From NCBI RefSeq assembly GCF_009832745.1, contig NZ_VRMJ01000025.1, positions 62,001-126,000 on the forward strand: DNA of 64,000 bases. The letters run 5' to 3'. Below, piece by piece: positions 26,067-34,275 of this stretch (position 1 is its first letter; every line of letters starts with the position of its first letter). A program made the translations under genes and the position numbers. Under the pieces are notes generated by a model, which did not search any database, was not told where the DNA came from, and saw nothing but the letters and a program-made list of their open reading frames with translations. The DNA is from Polaribacter septentrionalilitoris (GTDB lineage: Bacteria > Bacteroidota > Bacteroidia > Flavobacteriales > Flavobacteriaceae).

Positions 26067-26450
26067 TCAGACAATTGTGTTTTGGTTTTGTTTTGTGTCA
26101 AAAATTAAAACAATTAGGCCTATAATCAATATAAAAACAGCAGAAGCAAAAAGTAAGCCACCATCACCATTATGTTCAATTCCAATTTTTGTTAAATGAG
26201 ACAGAATTGCTCCGCTCATTAAACCTACTGTTAATAAAGCGCCAATCCATATTTTTTTAGGAACAAATAATAAGAGAGCTGCAATTAACTCTAGAACACC
26301 AGTACCAATCCTTAGAAATACTTCATTTTCTCCTGCTAATTTGGTAAACAAATTAATGCTCTCTTGAGCGCCACCAAATTTGTAGAATAACGTTTGCAGC
26401 ATAATAAGTGCAGCAATAAGTTTCAATAGAAATATGATTTTTTTATTCAT
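26067..26450 (-). CDS. DoxX-like small membrane protein
   Basis: 127 residues with four membrane helices. ALIMLQTLFYKFGGAQESINLFTKLA and FLRIGTGVLELIAALLLF match the DoxX/DoxX-like pattern. Members occur in thiosulfate oxidation systems and in redox stress complexes; no specific role can be assigned here. It stands alone, divergent from the interrupted phytase-like gene. Confidence 0.82.
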   Translation of the reverse strand: MNKKIIFLLKLIAALIMLQTLFYKFGGAQESINLFTKLAGENEVFLRIGTGVLELIAALLLFVPKKIWIGALLTVGLMSGAILSHLTKIGIEHNGDGGLLFASAVFILIIGLIVLIFDTKQNQNTIV

Positions 26451-26527
26451 TGTTGGATGATTTAATTTTTTAGACGATAAAGCAATATTCTACTTACAAA
26501 CTCATAAATTTGTTTAAAATTCTTTTG

Positions 26528-27607
26528 ATGAAAAAAACAATTCCTTTTTTATTATTTGCTGTTTTGTTTTTTGCTTGTCATCAATCGAATAAGACAAGTA
26601 TAGTTTTTTTGGATGAACATGTTATTCAAGACTCCATGCAGTTTAAAAATTCAATACTTGGTGGTTTTTCAGGAATAGACTATGCAAATAATTCTTTCTA
26701 CTTAGTCGTTGATGATGCTGAAAAACCAAGATATGTTAAGGCGAATATTGTCATTCAGTCAGATAAAATTAAAAATATTAAATTTAAAAATGTTGTGTTT
26801 TTATAAGATTCAACTTCTAATTTCTATCATGAAAATGCTTTAGATTTGGAATCTATTTTTGTTGATGAAAAAGAAGTGGTTTATTTAGTTAGTGAAGGTT
26901 CTATCAGAAAAAACAAATTACCATCAGTTTTTAAAATTAATATAAAAGGAGAATTCTTAGACAGTTATCAATTACCAAAACATTTAAAAAATCTTAAGAA
27001 TATTAAACAAAATGCTGCTTTTGAGGCGTCATCAAAAAGTATTAATAAAGATGGGTTTTGGGTTGCAATGGAAGGGGTTTTACATGCAGATGGTGAAGAG
27101 CCAACTTTTCAAAAAACAGCTTCACCAATTAGAATTACTTATTTTGATAAAAAGACTAAAAAAGCGACCAAACAATTTGCGTATCAATTAGAACATATTA
27201 CCAAACCTGCAAAAGGAAATATTAATTTAAATGGAGTTACAGCTCTATTAGAATATAAAGAAAATCATTTTTTAATAGTAGAAAGAATTTACCAAAGTGG
27301 TTATGGAGCTTACGGAAATATTGTTCAAATTTTTGAAGCTGTTATTGATGATGAATCTACAAATGTTTTAGAAATAGATTCTTTAAAGAACACCAGTTTT
27401 ATTCCTTTAAAAAAGAGATTAGTTTTTAGTTTCGAAGATATTAGAAGTCAATTAAATGATGGAATAGTAGATAACATAGAGGGAATTACATTTGGACCAA
27501 AACTATCAAACGGAAACCAATCTTTAGTGTTAGTTGCTGATGATAATTTTCAGATTTATGGAAAACAAATCAATCAGTTTATTTTATTAGAAATCGAAAA
27601 TAAATAA
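26528..27607 (+). pseudogene. Phytase-like esterase lipoprotein gene interrupted by one in-frame stop
   Basis: The ATG at 26528 opens a lipoprotein signal (MKKTIPFLLFAVLFFACHQS) and ...ILGGFSGIDYANNSFYLVVDD. The frame meets TAA at 26804-26806 and goes on in the same frame (DSTSNFYHENALDLESIFVDEKEVVYLVSEGS) to 27607. Together they give ~360 residues of the family called esterase-like activity of phytase. A single substitution (for example GAA to TAA) explains the break. Everything else looks intact, so the lesion is recent, or is a sequence error, or is read through. An internal ATG at 26846 could start a product without signal peptide. Confidence 0.85.
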
Positions 27608-27639
27608 TCAGTATTTTTACCAAAAACATTTTTGCATTG

Positions 27640-28161
27640 ATGAATCTTACCAAATTAAAAGAAAAAAATATACGAAGACAATTCAATAAAAAACTTTCTA
27701 ATTCAAAAGGTCAAACCGTTAATTCTCAAAAAATAATTCAATCAGTAGGGATTTTAACTACTGATGAGATTTCTTCAAAAATGGATATACTAAAAGAATT
27801 AGAAACCATTTTGGGAGTAAGAAATGTGAAAATGTATAGCTATAGAAAATTTAATAAAACAGATGAAGAGAGTTTTAAGCATTTTTCCGAGAAAAACATC
27901 AACTGGAAAGGGGAGTATGTGCAAGAAAATTTCCAAAGTTTTTTAGAACAACCTTTTGATTTGTTAATTGGATATTTTAATACCAGTCACTTGTATTTAG
28001 AGTGTGCTGTATTGCAATCTAATGCTCGTTTTAAAGTAGGTTTCTCAAATGTAAACTCAGACCTGTATCAAATGGAAATATCAAATAATTTAGAAGAAAT
28101 AAAATCATTTTTTACAGAGTTAAAAAAGTATCTTATTATCTTAAAAAAGATAAAAAATTAA
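27640..28161 (+). CDS. DUF6913-like conserved flavobacterial protein
   Basis: 173 residues from the ATG at 27640 (a TTG lies directly before it). It begins MNLTKLKEKNIRRQFNKKL and has SVGILTTDEISSKMDIL, NINWKGEY, QPFDLLIGYFN, LECAVLQSNARFKVGFSN. I recognise this as a flavobacterial family (DUF6913, from memory) often found beside dapA. No catalytic motif is visible; it is probably cytosolic. It stands about 100 bp upstream of dapA on the same strand. Confidence 0.78.
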   Translation: MNLTKLKEKNIRRQFNKKLSNSKGQTVNSQKIIQSVGILTTDEISSKMDILKELETILGVRNVKMYSYRKFNKTDEESFKHFSEKNINWKGEYVQENFQSFLEQPFDLLIGYFNTSHLYLECAVLQSNARFKVGFSNVNSDLYQMEISNNLEEIKSFFTELKKYLIILKKIKN

Positions 28162-28258
28162 ACGTAAAGGTTAAAGTTGTTTATTCTTTTTAAGTTTCAT
28201 CAAATTCTAATTTAAATCCATCTTAAAATTGTAATTTTGCATTTTTAAACACATTATA

Positions 28259-29134
28259 ATGCAGAAATTTGTTGGAACTGGAGTTGCTTTAATTACACCT
28301 TTTAAAGAAGATTTAAGTGTAGATTTTGATGCGCTAGTAAAATTGGTGAATTACAACATTGAAAACGGAACAGACTATTTAGTAATAAATGGTACTACTG
28401 GAGAAAGTGCCACAATTACGGAATCTGAAAAGCAAGAAGTTATTGATGTAATTATCAAAACAAATAATAAACGTTTGCCTTTGGTTTTAGGTGTTGGAGG
28501 TAATAATACAGCAGTAGTTGTTAATGAATTAAAAACAAGAGATTTTACAGGTATAGACGGTATTCTATCTGTTGCACCATACTATAGTAAGCCAACTCAA
28601 GAAGGTTTTTACCAACATTACAAAGCTATTGCAGAAGCAACAGATTTACCAATTATCTTATACAATGTTCCAGGAAGAACAGCAAGAAATATGGAGCCTG
28701 CAACTACAATACGCTTAGCAAATGATTTTGCAAATATTGTGGCTGTTAAAGAGGCAGGTAATAATCAGCAACAATACTATACTTTACTAAAAGATAAACC
28801 AGCAGATTTTCTAGTAATTTCTGGTGATGACGATTTAGCTTTAGGTACTACATTAGCAGGAGGTTCTGGTGTTATTTCTGTTATTGGTCAAGCTTTTCCT
28901 AAAGAATTTTCGATGATGATTAATCATGGATTACAAGGTAATAACAAAGAAGGTTTTGAGATTCATTATAAAATGATGGACATCATTGATTTTATTTTTG
29001 AAGAAAATAATCCTGCAGGAATAAAAACTGTTTTACAAGAATTAAATATTTGTAGAAATGATGTGCGTTTGCCTTTAGTAAAAGCATCTCAAGAATTGAC
29101 GGTAAAGATTGCTGCTTTTGTTACTAATTTCTAA
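28259..29134 (+). CDS. dapA: 4-hydroxy-tetrahydrodipicolinate synthase
   Basis: 291 residues, full length. GTTGE at 45-49, the catalytic Tyr135 in ILYNVPGRT and the Schiff-base Lys164 in VAVKEAG are in place. It condenses pyruvate and aspartate semialdehyde in lysine and diaminopimelate synthesis; dapD of the same pathway is at 43258. A -7 box TAATTTTG (28232-28239) lies 19 bases before the ATG, but its TTG partner is unclear. Confidence 0.96.
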   Translation: MQKFVGTGVALITPFKEDLSVDFDALVKLVNYNIENGTDYLVINGTTGESATITESEKQEVIDVIIKTNNKRLPLVLGVGGNNTAVVVNELKTRDFTGIDGILSVAPYYSKPTQEGFYQHYKAIAEATDLPIILYNVPGRTARNMEPATTIRLANDFANIVAVKEAGNNQQQYYTLLKDKPADFLVISGDDDLALGTTLAGGSGVISVIGQAFPKEFSMMINHGLQGNNKEGFEIHYKMMDIIDFIFEENNPAGIKTVLQELNICRNDVRLPLVKASQELTVKIAAFVTNF

Positions 29135-29287
29135 GAGTATATTGCTAGTTTTGGTTTCTGGATAAGATTAACATATATTTAGTAGTGTAAAAATGGTTGT
29201 TTAAGCTTTTTTTACTGATTATTGTAGCACAATTTATTGTGAAAAATATCGTTTTAATAATCCATAAATAATTAGTAATTTTGCCCG

Positions 29288-30151
29288 ATGCAAAAAATTA
29301 AAAATTTAGCGTTTCTTTTTTTAGTTGTTTTATTGCTTTCTTCTTGTGGAGAGTATCATAAAATATTAAACAAAGGTACTGCAGAAGAGCAGTATAAGAT
29401 GGCTGTAAAAATGTATGAGAGTAAAAAATACTCTAAGGCATTGCGTTTGTTTGAGAAAATTACACCTTCTTACAGAGGTAAACCTCAAATGGAACGTATT
29501 TCTTTTATGATAGCGCAATCTAATTTTAACGAGAAAAATTATAGCATATCTGGTTATTATTTTGATCGTTTCACAAAAAGTTACCCTAAAAGTTCTAAAG
29601 CAGAAGAAGCAGCATTTTTGTCTGCCTACAGCTATAAATTAGCTTCTCCAGTTTTTAGTAAAGATCCAACAGATACAAATAAAGCCTTAGAAGCTTTTCA
29701 GACATTTATCAATACATACCCAGATTCAGATAAACTTGATGAAGCAAATAAGCATTACAAAGAATTACGTTACAAGCTTCAAAAAAAGTATTTTGAAATT
29801 GCAAAAACTTACTACAGAACTGCTGATTATGATTTAAGGAATTATAAAGCAGCAATTCAGGCTTTTGATAATTTACTATCTGATTATTTGGGCTCTGAAT
29901 TTAAAGAAGAGGCTTTATTCTACAGGTTAAAGGCAGCACATGATTTTGTTTTGAAAAGTACTCCCAGAAGAATACCCGATAGAGCAGAAGACGCTATCGA
30001 AGCATATGAAAAATTAAAAAGGAGTTTTCCAGAGTCTAAATATATGGAAGAATCTAATAAAATGTTAGCAACCTTAAAAGCTGAAAAGAAAAAAGCGGAA
30101 GATGCAATTGCGAAACAAAAAGAATACGAAAACACACTCAAGAAGAAATAA
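29288..30151 (+). CDS. bamD: Outer membrane assembly lipoprotein BamD (YfiO)
   Basis: 287 residues. Lipoprotein signal ending LLLSSCGEYHKIL, then TPR-like helical repeats (YKMAVKMYESKKYSKALRLFEKI, YYFDRFTKSYPKSSKAEEAAFLSAYSY), the BamD fold. The C-terminus is a charged coiled coil. It belongs to the BAM complex that inserts outer-membrane beta-barrels. A -7 box TAATTTTG (29276-29283) ends only four bases before the ATG, which suggests a leaderless or nearly leaderless mRNA. It is first in the conserved bamD, rpoZ-like, coaBC, DUF4835 operon. Confidence 0.92.
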   Translation: MQKIKNLAFLFLVVLLLSSCGEYHKILNKGTAEEQYKMAVKMYESKKYSKALRLFEKITPSYRGKPQMERISFMIAQSNFNEKNYSISGYYFDRFTKSYPKSSKAEEAAFLSAYSYKLASPVFSKDPTDTNKALEAFQTFINTYPDSDKLDEANKHYKELRYKLQKKYFEIAKTYYRTADYDLRNYKAAIQAFDNLLSDYLGSEFKEEALFYRLKAAHDFVLKSTPRRIPDRAEDAIEAYEKLKRSFPESKYMEESNKMLATLKAEKKKAEDAIAKQKEYENTLKKK

Positions 30152-30157
30152 TTAATT

Positions 30158-30478
30158 ATGGATTATAAAGATACAAAAGCAGCATTAAGTACAGTTACTT
30201 ATGATAAAAATGAAATAGAAGCACCTACTCAAAATATTTATGAGGCTATTTCTATTATTGCTAAAAGAGCAAATCAAATTAACGGAGATTTAAAAAAAGA
30301 GTTAGTTGATAAATTAGATGAGTTTGCTACTTATAATGATAGTTTAGAAGAAGTTTTCGAAAATAAAGAGCAAATAGAGGTTTCTAAATTTTACGAAAGG
30401 TTACCAAAACCAACTGCAATTGCTGTTGAAGAATGGTTAAACGACAAAGTATATTTCAGAACTCCAGACGCTGAGTAA
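30158..30478 (+). CDS. rpoZ: RNA polymerase omega-type subunit (Rpb6 family)
   Basis: 106 residues. The line NIYEAISIIAKRANQINGDLKKELVDKLDEFATYND is the Bacteroidota form of the omega/Rpb6 fold, and PKPTAIAVEEWLNDKVYFRTPD is its usual end. It helps assemble the beta' subunit. The stop overlaps the ATG of coaBC by one base, and it follows bamD by six bases. Confidence 0.9.
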   Translation: MDYKDTKAALSTVTYDKNEIEAPTQNIYEAISIIAKRANQINGDLKKELVDKLDEFATYNDSLEEVFENKEQIEVSKFYERLPKPTAIAVEEWLNDKVYFRTPDAE

Positions 30479-31689
30479 TGTCTGTTTTAAGCGGTAAAAA
30501 AATTCTACTCGGTATTACAGCCGGAATTGCCGCCTATAAAACGGCAACATTAGTCCGTTTATTTATAAAATTAGGCGCAGAAGTTAAAGTTATAATGACT
30601 CCTGCGTCTAAAGATTTTATAACACCTCTCACACTTTCTACACTTTCTAAAAACCCTGTTCATTCTACTTTTTATGATAAAGAAGACGAAAATGAAATGT
30701 GGAATAATCATGTAGATTTAGGACTTTGGGCAGATTATATGCTTATTGCTCCAGCAACAGCAAATACCATGTCTAAAATGGCAAATGGGACATGCGATAA
30801 TTTATTGTTAGCAACCTATTTATCTTCTAAGTGTCCTGTTTATTTTGCACCAGCTATGGATTTGGACATGTACATTCATCCATCAACAAAAGAAAGCTTA
30901 AAAAAACTACAATCTTTTGGAAATGTAATGATTCCTGCAACTTCTGGAGAACTAGCCAGTGGTTTGGTTGGAGAAGGAAGAATGGCAGAGCCTCAAGATA
31001 TTGTATCATTTATTGAAAATGATGTTTTATCAAAATTACCTTTAAAAGGTAAAAAAGTATTAATTACTGCAGGCCCAACCTATGAAGCCATTGACCCTGT
31101 TCGTTTTATTGGAAATCACTCTTCAGGTAAAATGGGCTTTGCAATCGCCAAAGCAGCAGCAAATTTAGGCGCAGAAGTATTTTTAATTTCAGGTCCTAGT
31201 CACCAACAAATTCAACATTCTTTTGTAAAAAGGATTGATGTAGTTTCTGCAGAAGAAATGTATGAGGCTGCACATCAACATTACAAAGAGGTAGATATAG
31301 CAATACTTTCTGCAGCTGTGGCAGATTATACGCCAAAAAATGTGGCAACTCAGAAAATAAAAAAGAAGGATGCTGCGTTAGAGATACAATTATCACCCAC
31401 AAAAGATATTTTAGCTTCTTTGGGAAAAATTAAAGAACATCAGTATTTAGTAGGGTTTGCATTAGAAACTAATAATGAGTTAGAAAATGCAAAAAGTAAA
31501 TTGAAAAGAAAGAATTTAGATGCTATAGTTTTAAATTCTTTACAAGATAAAGGAGCTGGTTTTGCAACAGACACAAATAAAATTATTATTATTGATACAA
31601 ATTTGAATGAGAAAACGTTTGAATTAAAATCGAAAATTGAAGTTGCAAAAGATATTATCAATGAAATTATAAACCAAATTAATGCGTAA
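30478..31689 (+). CDS. coaBC: Bifunctional phosphopantothenoylcysteine synthetase/decarboxylase
   Basis: 403 residues. The N-terminal flavin decarboxylase (GKKILLGITAGIAAYKTATLVRLF; APATANTMSKMANGTCDNLL; FAPAMDLDMY) is followed by the ligase domain (VLITAGPTYEAIDPVRFIGNHSSGKMG; AVADYTP). It carries out two steps from phosphopantothenate to phosphopantetheine in CoA synthesis. Its start overlaps the omega gene and its end overlaps the next gene by 8 bp. Confidence 0.96.
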   Translation: MSVLSGKKILLGITAGIAAYKTATLVRLFIKLGAEVKVIMTPASKDFITPLTLSTLSKNPVHSTFYDKEDENEMWNNHVDLGLWADYMLIAPATANTMSKMANGTCDNLLLATYLSSKCPVYFAPAMDLDMYIHPSTKESLKKLQSFGNVMIPATSGELASGLVGEGRMAEPQDIVSFIENDVLSKLPLKGKKVLITAGPTYEAIDPVRFIGNHSSGKMGFAIAKAAANLGAEVFLISGPSHQQIQHSFVKRIDVVSAEEMYEAAHQHYKEVDIAILSAAVADYTPKNVATQKIKKKDAALEIQLSPTKDILASLGKIKEHQYLVGFALETNNELENAKSKLKRKNLDAIVLNSLQDKGAGFATDTNKIIIIDTNLNEKTFELKSKIEVAKDIINEIINQINA

Positions 31690-32572
31690 ACTCTTATTCC
31701 TTTTTGTGTTTTTGTTTGTTACTTTGAGTATCAAGTCTCAAGAGTTAAACTGTTTGGTGAATATTAATTTTAACCAAGTACAAGGCTCAAATACTCAGGT
31801 TTTTAAAACGTTACAACAGGCATTAACGGAATTCATCAATCAAACAAAATGGACAAATAGAGAGGTAAAACCAGAAGAACGTATTAATTGTGCCATGAAT
31901 ATTATTATTACTTCTAGAGATGATAATACATTCGAAGCAACTTTACAAGTTCAATCTACAAGACCAGTTTATGGAGCAACTTATGAAACTCCATTATTAA
32001 ATATTAGAGATAATGACTTCAACTTTAAGTACAATGAGTTTGAACCGTTGATTTATAATCGAAATTCTTTTGATAGTAACTTAATATCTACAATTGTTTT
32101 TTACGTGAATGTAATTTTAGGTGTAGATTCAGACTCTTTTACATTAAAAGGAGGAGAGCCTTACTTAAAAGAAGCGCAAAATACAATGTTGCAAGCTCAA
32201 CAAAGTGGACTAGCTTCTTGGCAAAATGTTGTGGGGAAACAAAATCGTTTTCTATTGATTGATAATTTATTGTCTCCGAAATTAGTTAACTACAGAAACG
32301 CAATGTATAACTATCATAGAAAAGGTTTGGATAATTTTTCTTCAAATAAAAATACTGCTAAACAGTCTATTGAAGATGCTGTGATTTCTATGGAAGGTTT
32401 GTTTAATAAAACTGTTGGTAACTACTTAATTCGGTTATTTTTTGATGCAAAATCAGATGAAATCGTGAATATCTATTCAGATGGACCAAATACAAGAAAT
32501 CAAAATAGACTAACACAAGTGCTCAGAAAAATTTCTCCAAATAACAATTCTAAGTGGAAGGATATTAATTAA
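31682..32572 (+). CDS. DUF4835 family secreted protein
   Basis: 296 residues. Signal peptide MRKLLFLFVFLFVTLSIKSQ, then ELNCLVNINFNQVQGSNTQVFKTLQQALTEFINQTKW, the start of DUF4835, a Bacteroidota periplasmic family. Its function is unknown; the steady linkage with bamD and coaBC suggests a housekeeping envelope role. It is coupled to coaBC by overlap. In relatives as I know them recN follows directly; here about 4.4 kb of accessory genes intervenes. Confidence 0.9.
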   Translation: MRKLLFLFVFLFVTLSIKSQELNCLVNINFNQVQGSNTQVFKTLQQALTEFINQTKWTNREVKPEERINCAMNIIITSRDDNTFEATLQVQSTRPVYGATYETPLLNIRDNDFNFKYNEFEPLIYNRNSFDSNLISTIVFYVNVILGVDSDSFTLKGGEPYLKEAQNTMLQAQQSGLASWQNVVGKQNRFLLIDNLLSPKLVNYRNAMYNYHRKGLDNFSSNKNTAKQSIEDAVISMEGLFNKTVGNYLIRLFFDAKSDEIVNIYSDGPNTRNQNRLTQVLRKISPNNNSKWKDIN

Positions 32573-32584
32573 CGTGTAACGTTA

Positions 32585-32603
32585 TGCTGAAGTTATTTCA
32601 GTA
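32585..32603. repeat. Short interspersed hairpin of the TGCTGAA type
   Basis: TGCTGAA (32585-32591) pairs with TTCAGTA (32597-32603) with one G-T pair. It is a relative of the hairpin in the apical part of the structured repeat at 16241-16259. It sits just after the DUF4835 stop codon and could act as a transcription end. Confidence 0.5.
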
Positions 32604-32644
32604 TCAATCAAAAAAACACATATTGTTTTAATTTTTAAGCCCAC

Positions 32645-32854
32645 TCATAAACCCTTAAAAAAATAAGATACTTCCACCTCTAAAATAGTAGCCAACTTAA
32701 ACAGAATATCTAATTTTAGTTGAGATTTACCGGTTTCTAATCTATGATATGATTTTTGAGTCATACATAATCGATCACCAACATAATCTTGTGTGAAATC
32801 TTTTTCTAATCTAGCCAATCTAATTCTTTTTCTTACTTTTTCCAATTGCTCCAT
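32645..32854 (-). CDS. Small XRE-family helix-turn-helix regulator of the peptide cassette
   Basis: 69 residues from the ATG at 32852-32854 (MEQLEKVRKRIRLARLEKDF). An HTH of the Cro/C1 type is visible: DFTQDYVGDRLCMTQKSYHRLETGKSQLKLDILFKLATIL, and the protein ends shortly after. The same frame is open further upstream through a poly-Asn run, but a good promoter lies inside that stretch, so the short start is preferred. It is divergent from the double-glycine peptide gene and is its likely regulator. The target is not shown by the sequence. Confidence 0.8.
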   Translation of the reverse strand: MEQLEKVRKRIRLARLEKDFTQDYVGDRLCMTQKSYHRLETGKSQLKLDILFKLATILEVEVSYFFKGL

Positions 32855-32860
32855 TAATCT

Positions 32861-32889
32861 ATTATTATTATTATTATTATTATTATTAT
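32861..32889. repeat. (ATT)n trinucleotide microsatellite in the leader of the XRE gene
   Basis: Nine full ATT units plus two bases, six bases upstream of the regulator start codon and downstream of its promoter. Changes in copy number would alter leader length and structure without shifting the coding frame. Confidence 0.9.
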
Positions 32890-32914
32890 GGGAGACATAA
32901 GCAAAACATTTTTT

Positions 32915-32945
32915 CAAAGGTAAACTTTGTAACAGGTTTTTGCAA
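32915..32945 (-). promoter_or_regulatory. Promoter of the XRE regulator
   Basis: Read on the minus strand: TTG (32945-32943), 20-bp spacer, TACCTTTG (32922-32915), a full match to the Bacteroidota consensus. The start point should be near 32908, leaving a ~55-base leader that contains the microsatellite. Confidence 0.7.
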
Positions 32946-33076
32946 TAGACAATTTTTGGGTAACTGAAATTGGTTAGTTTTCTCACGGTTTTCAGTGAGA
33001 CAGAAAAGGTATAATTTAGACTTTTTTTGGGATTGATAAGTTGTTTTTTGTGTTTTAAATTTATAAAATTATTTTA

Positions 33077-33084
33077 TACGTTTG
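33077..33084 (+). promoter_or_regulatory. -7 box of the peptide operon
   Basis: TACGTTTG matches the TAnnTTTG consensus fully. The nearest TTG (33048-33050) is 26 bp away, a little far, so the -33 element is weak or an activator is needed. The leader to the peptide ATG would be about 120 bases. Confidence 0.45.
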
Positions 33085-33126
33085 GAAAGTTAAAAATTGC
33101 AATTTTACAAAAACCTTGTTTCAAAT

Positions 33127-33186
33127 ATTTTAGAAATTGAATAAAGCCATTCACAATTTCTAAAATTTTACTGAATATTGAATGGC
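33127..33186 (+). promoter_or_regulatory. Possible H-type pseudoknot in the leader of the peptide gene
   Basis: Stem 1: ATTTTAGAAATTG (33127-33139) with CAATTTCTAAAAT (33154-33166), 13 perfect pairs. The loop contains GCCATTCA (33146-33153), which pairs perfectly with TGAATGGC (33179-33186) downstream. The interleaved order is that of a pseudoknot, ending 22 bases before the ATG. It may control translation or mRNA stability, or the elements may be alternative operator arms. Confidence 0.5.
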
Positions 33187-33208
33187 ATAACTAAAAAATC
33201 ATTTTATT

Positions 33209-33412
33209 ATGAAATCTTTAGATTTAAAACAAATGGAAAAAGTACAAGGAGGTGGTAACGCTTTAATGGCTTGTGCTGGCGGAGCAGCTGTTGCTGCAAT
33301 TAGTGTTGCAGCAACAATTCTTACAGGAGGTATGTTTGGATTTGCTGCTGTATTAGGTATGTCTTTCGCTGCTGCATCTTGTTCAGTAGCTGCAGGTAAT
33401 ATGCCTAAATAA
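33209..33412 (+). CDS. Double-glycine-leader bacteriocin-like peptide precursor
   Basis: 67 residues. Leader MKSLDLKQMEKVQGG: with Gly14-Gly15 at the cleavage site, hydrophobic residues sit at -4 (V12), -7 (M9) and -12 (L4), as C39 peptidases require. The mature part (52 residues from G16) is small, glycine/alanine-rich and hydrophobic, with two Cys (22 and 58) that could form a disulfide, and a GxxxG at 40-44. It resembles class II (IIb-like) bacteriocins; a signalling role cannot be excluded. Downstream genes supply a matching C39 transporter and a thioredoxin-like protein. Confidence 0.82.
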   Translation: MKSLDLKQMEKVQGGGNALMACAGGAAVAAISVAATILTGGMFGFAAVLGMSFAAASCSVAAGNMPK

Positions 33413-33424
33413 TTATTAATATTT

Positions 33425-33451
33425 CTGGCTTTACTTCTATTGTAAAGCCAG
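33425..33451 (+). terminator. Hairpin between the peptide gene and the export genes
   Basis: CTGGCTTTAC (33425-33434) and GTAAAGCCAG (33442-33451) form a perfect 10-bp stem with a seven-base loop. It has only a weak T tail, so it probably works as a partial terminator or as an mRNA-stabilising 3' end that keeps the peptide transcript more abundant than the export genes. Confidence 0.65.
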
Positions 33452-33458
33452 TTCTTAA

Positions 33459-33644
33459 ATGCCGAAAAATATGAAAACATTTTTAATTTTATTTTCTACA
33501 GTATTAGTTATATCAATAATCTACACATTATCACAACTCTATAGTCAAAAAATTTCTTTAAATTATGGTTTTTTGATTATTGCTACATTAAGTACATTTT
33601 TATATATGATAATATTAAGTTTAAAAAGAATTAATAAAAAATAA
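33459..33644 (+). CDS. Small two-helix membrane protein, immunity candidate
   Basis: 61 residues (ATG 33459; a second ATG at 33471 gives MKTFLILF). Two hydrophobic helices (about 6-26 and 34-54) and a basic tail SLKRINKK. There is no family match that I recognise. Small membrane proteins next to class II bacteriocin genes often give self-immunity; that role is inferred from position only. Its stop overlaps the next ATG by one base. Confidence 0.65.
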   Translation: MPKNMKTFLILFSTVLVISIIYTLSQLYSQKISLNYGFLIIATLSTFLYMIILSLKRINKK

Positions 33645-34273
33645 TGAAAAATAACAAAGTCGTTTTTATTATTCTTACTTCAATTACTATTATACTTAGC
33701 CAACTAAATAAAGAGTTTCTTAATATTGAAAACCTCATTTTCAATTCTATGATAGAAAACTATACAGAAACAGAGGTTAGAGATATAATTAATTATAAAG
33801 AAAAATTAAAATGGTTAAGTTATTTAGTTATTCCTCTATTACTAATTATAAAAATTTCTATCACATCAATGGCTTTAGACGTTGGTTGTTTCATTTTTGG
33901 TAAAAACGTAAAATATAAAAAACTATTTAATATCGTTGTAAGAGCAGAATTTATATTTTTATTAGTTATAATCTTTAAAACTAGTTGGTTTTACCTTTTT
34001 CAAACAAATTATACATTAGAAGATTTACAAAACTTTTATCCTCTGTCTGCATTAAACATTATAGGTTATAAAGGTTTAGATCCTTGGTTTATTTATCCTT
34101 TTCAAGTGTTAAATTTATTTGAAATTGCTTATTGGTTTATTTTAGCGTATTTAATAAGTAAAGAAATAAATGAAACAACTGAAAAAGGGTTTTCTATAGT
34201 AGCAAGTAGTTATGGCGTAGGCTTATTAATTTGGGTTGTAAGTGTTGTGTTTCTGACCTTAAATATGAGCTAA
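33644..34273 (+). CDS. Polytopic membrane protein of the peptide cassette, unknown function
   Basis: 209 residues with about five hydrophobic stretches (roughly 6-22, 62-88, 98-120, 150-175 and 185-205). The arrangement recalls Yip1/YIF1-like small polytopic proteins, but I do not recognise a family with confidence. It is coupled to the gene before it (one-base overlap) and lies two bases before the thioredoxin-like gene. It is a candidate for immunity or for part of the export machine. Confidence 0.7.
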   Translation: MKNNKVVFIILTSITIILSQLNKEFLNIENLIFNSMIENYTETEVRDIINYKEKLKWLSYLVIPLLLIIKISITSMALDVGCFIFGKNVKYKKLFNIVVRAEFIFLLVIIFKTSWFYLFQTNYTLEDLQNFYPLSALNIIGYKGLDPWFIYPFQVLNLFEIAYWFILAYLISKEINETTEKGFSIVASSYGVGLLIWVVSVVFLTLNMS

Positions 34274-34275
34274 TT

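Noticed and set aside
32855..32986. N-terminal extension of the XRE regulator with nine Asn in a row
   Set aside because: The extension contains the best promoter in the region, so most of it would lie upstream of the transcript; the HTH protein is complete from the ATG at 32854.
33199..33480. Antisense open frame over the bacteriocin-like peptide gene
   Set aside because: Low-complexity product rich in Ala and Pro, as expected opposite a Gly/Ala-rich gene; the sense strand has the leader motif and operon context.
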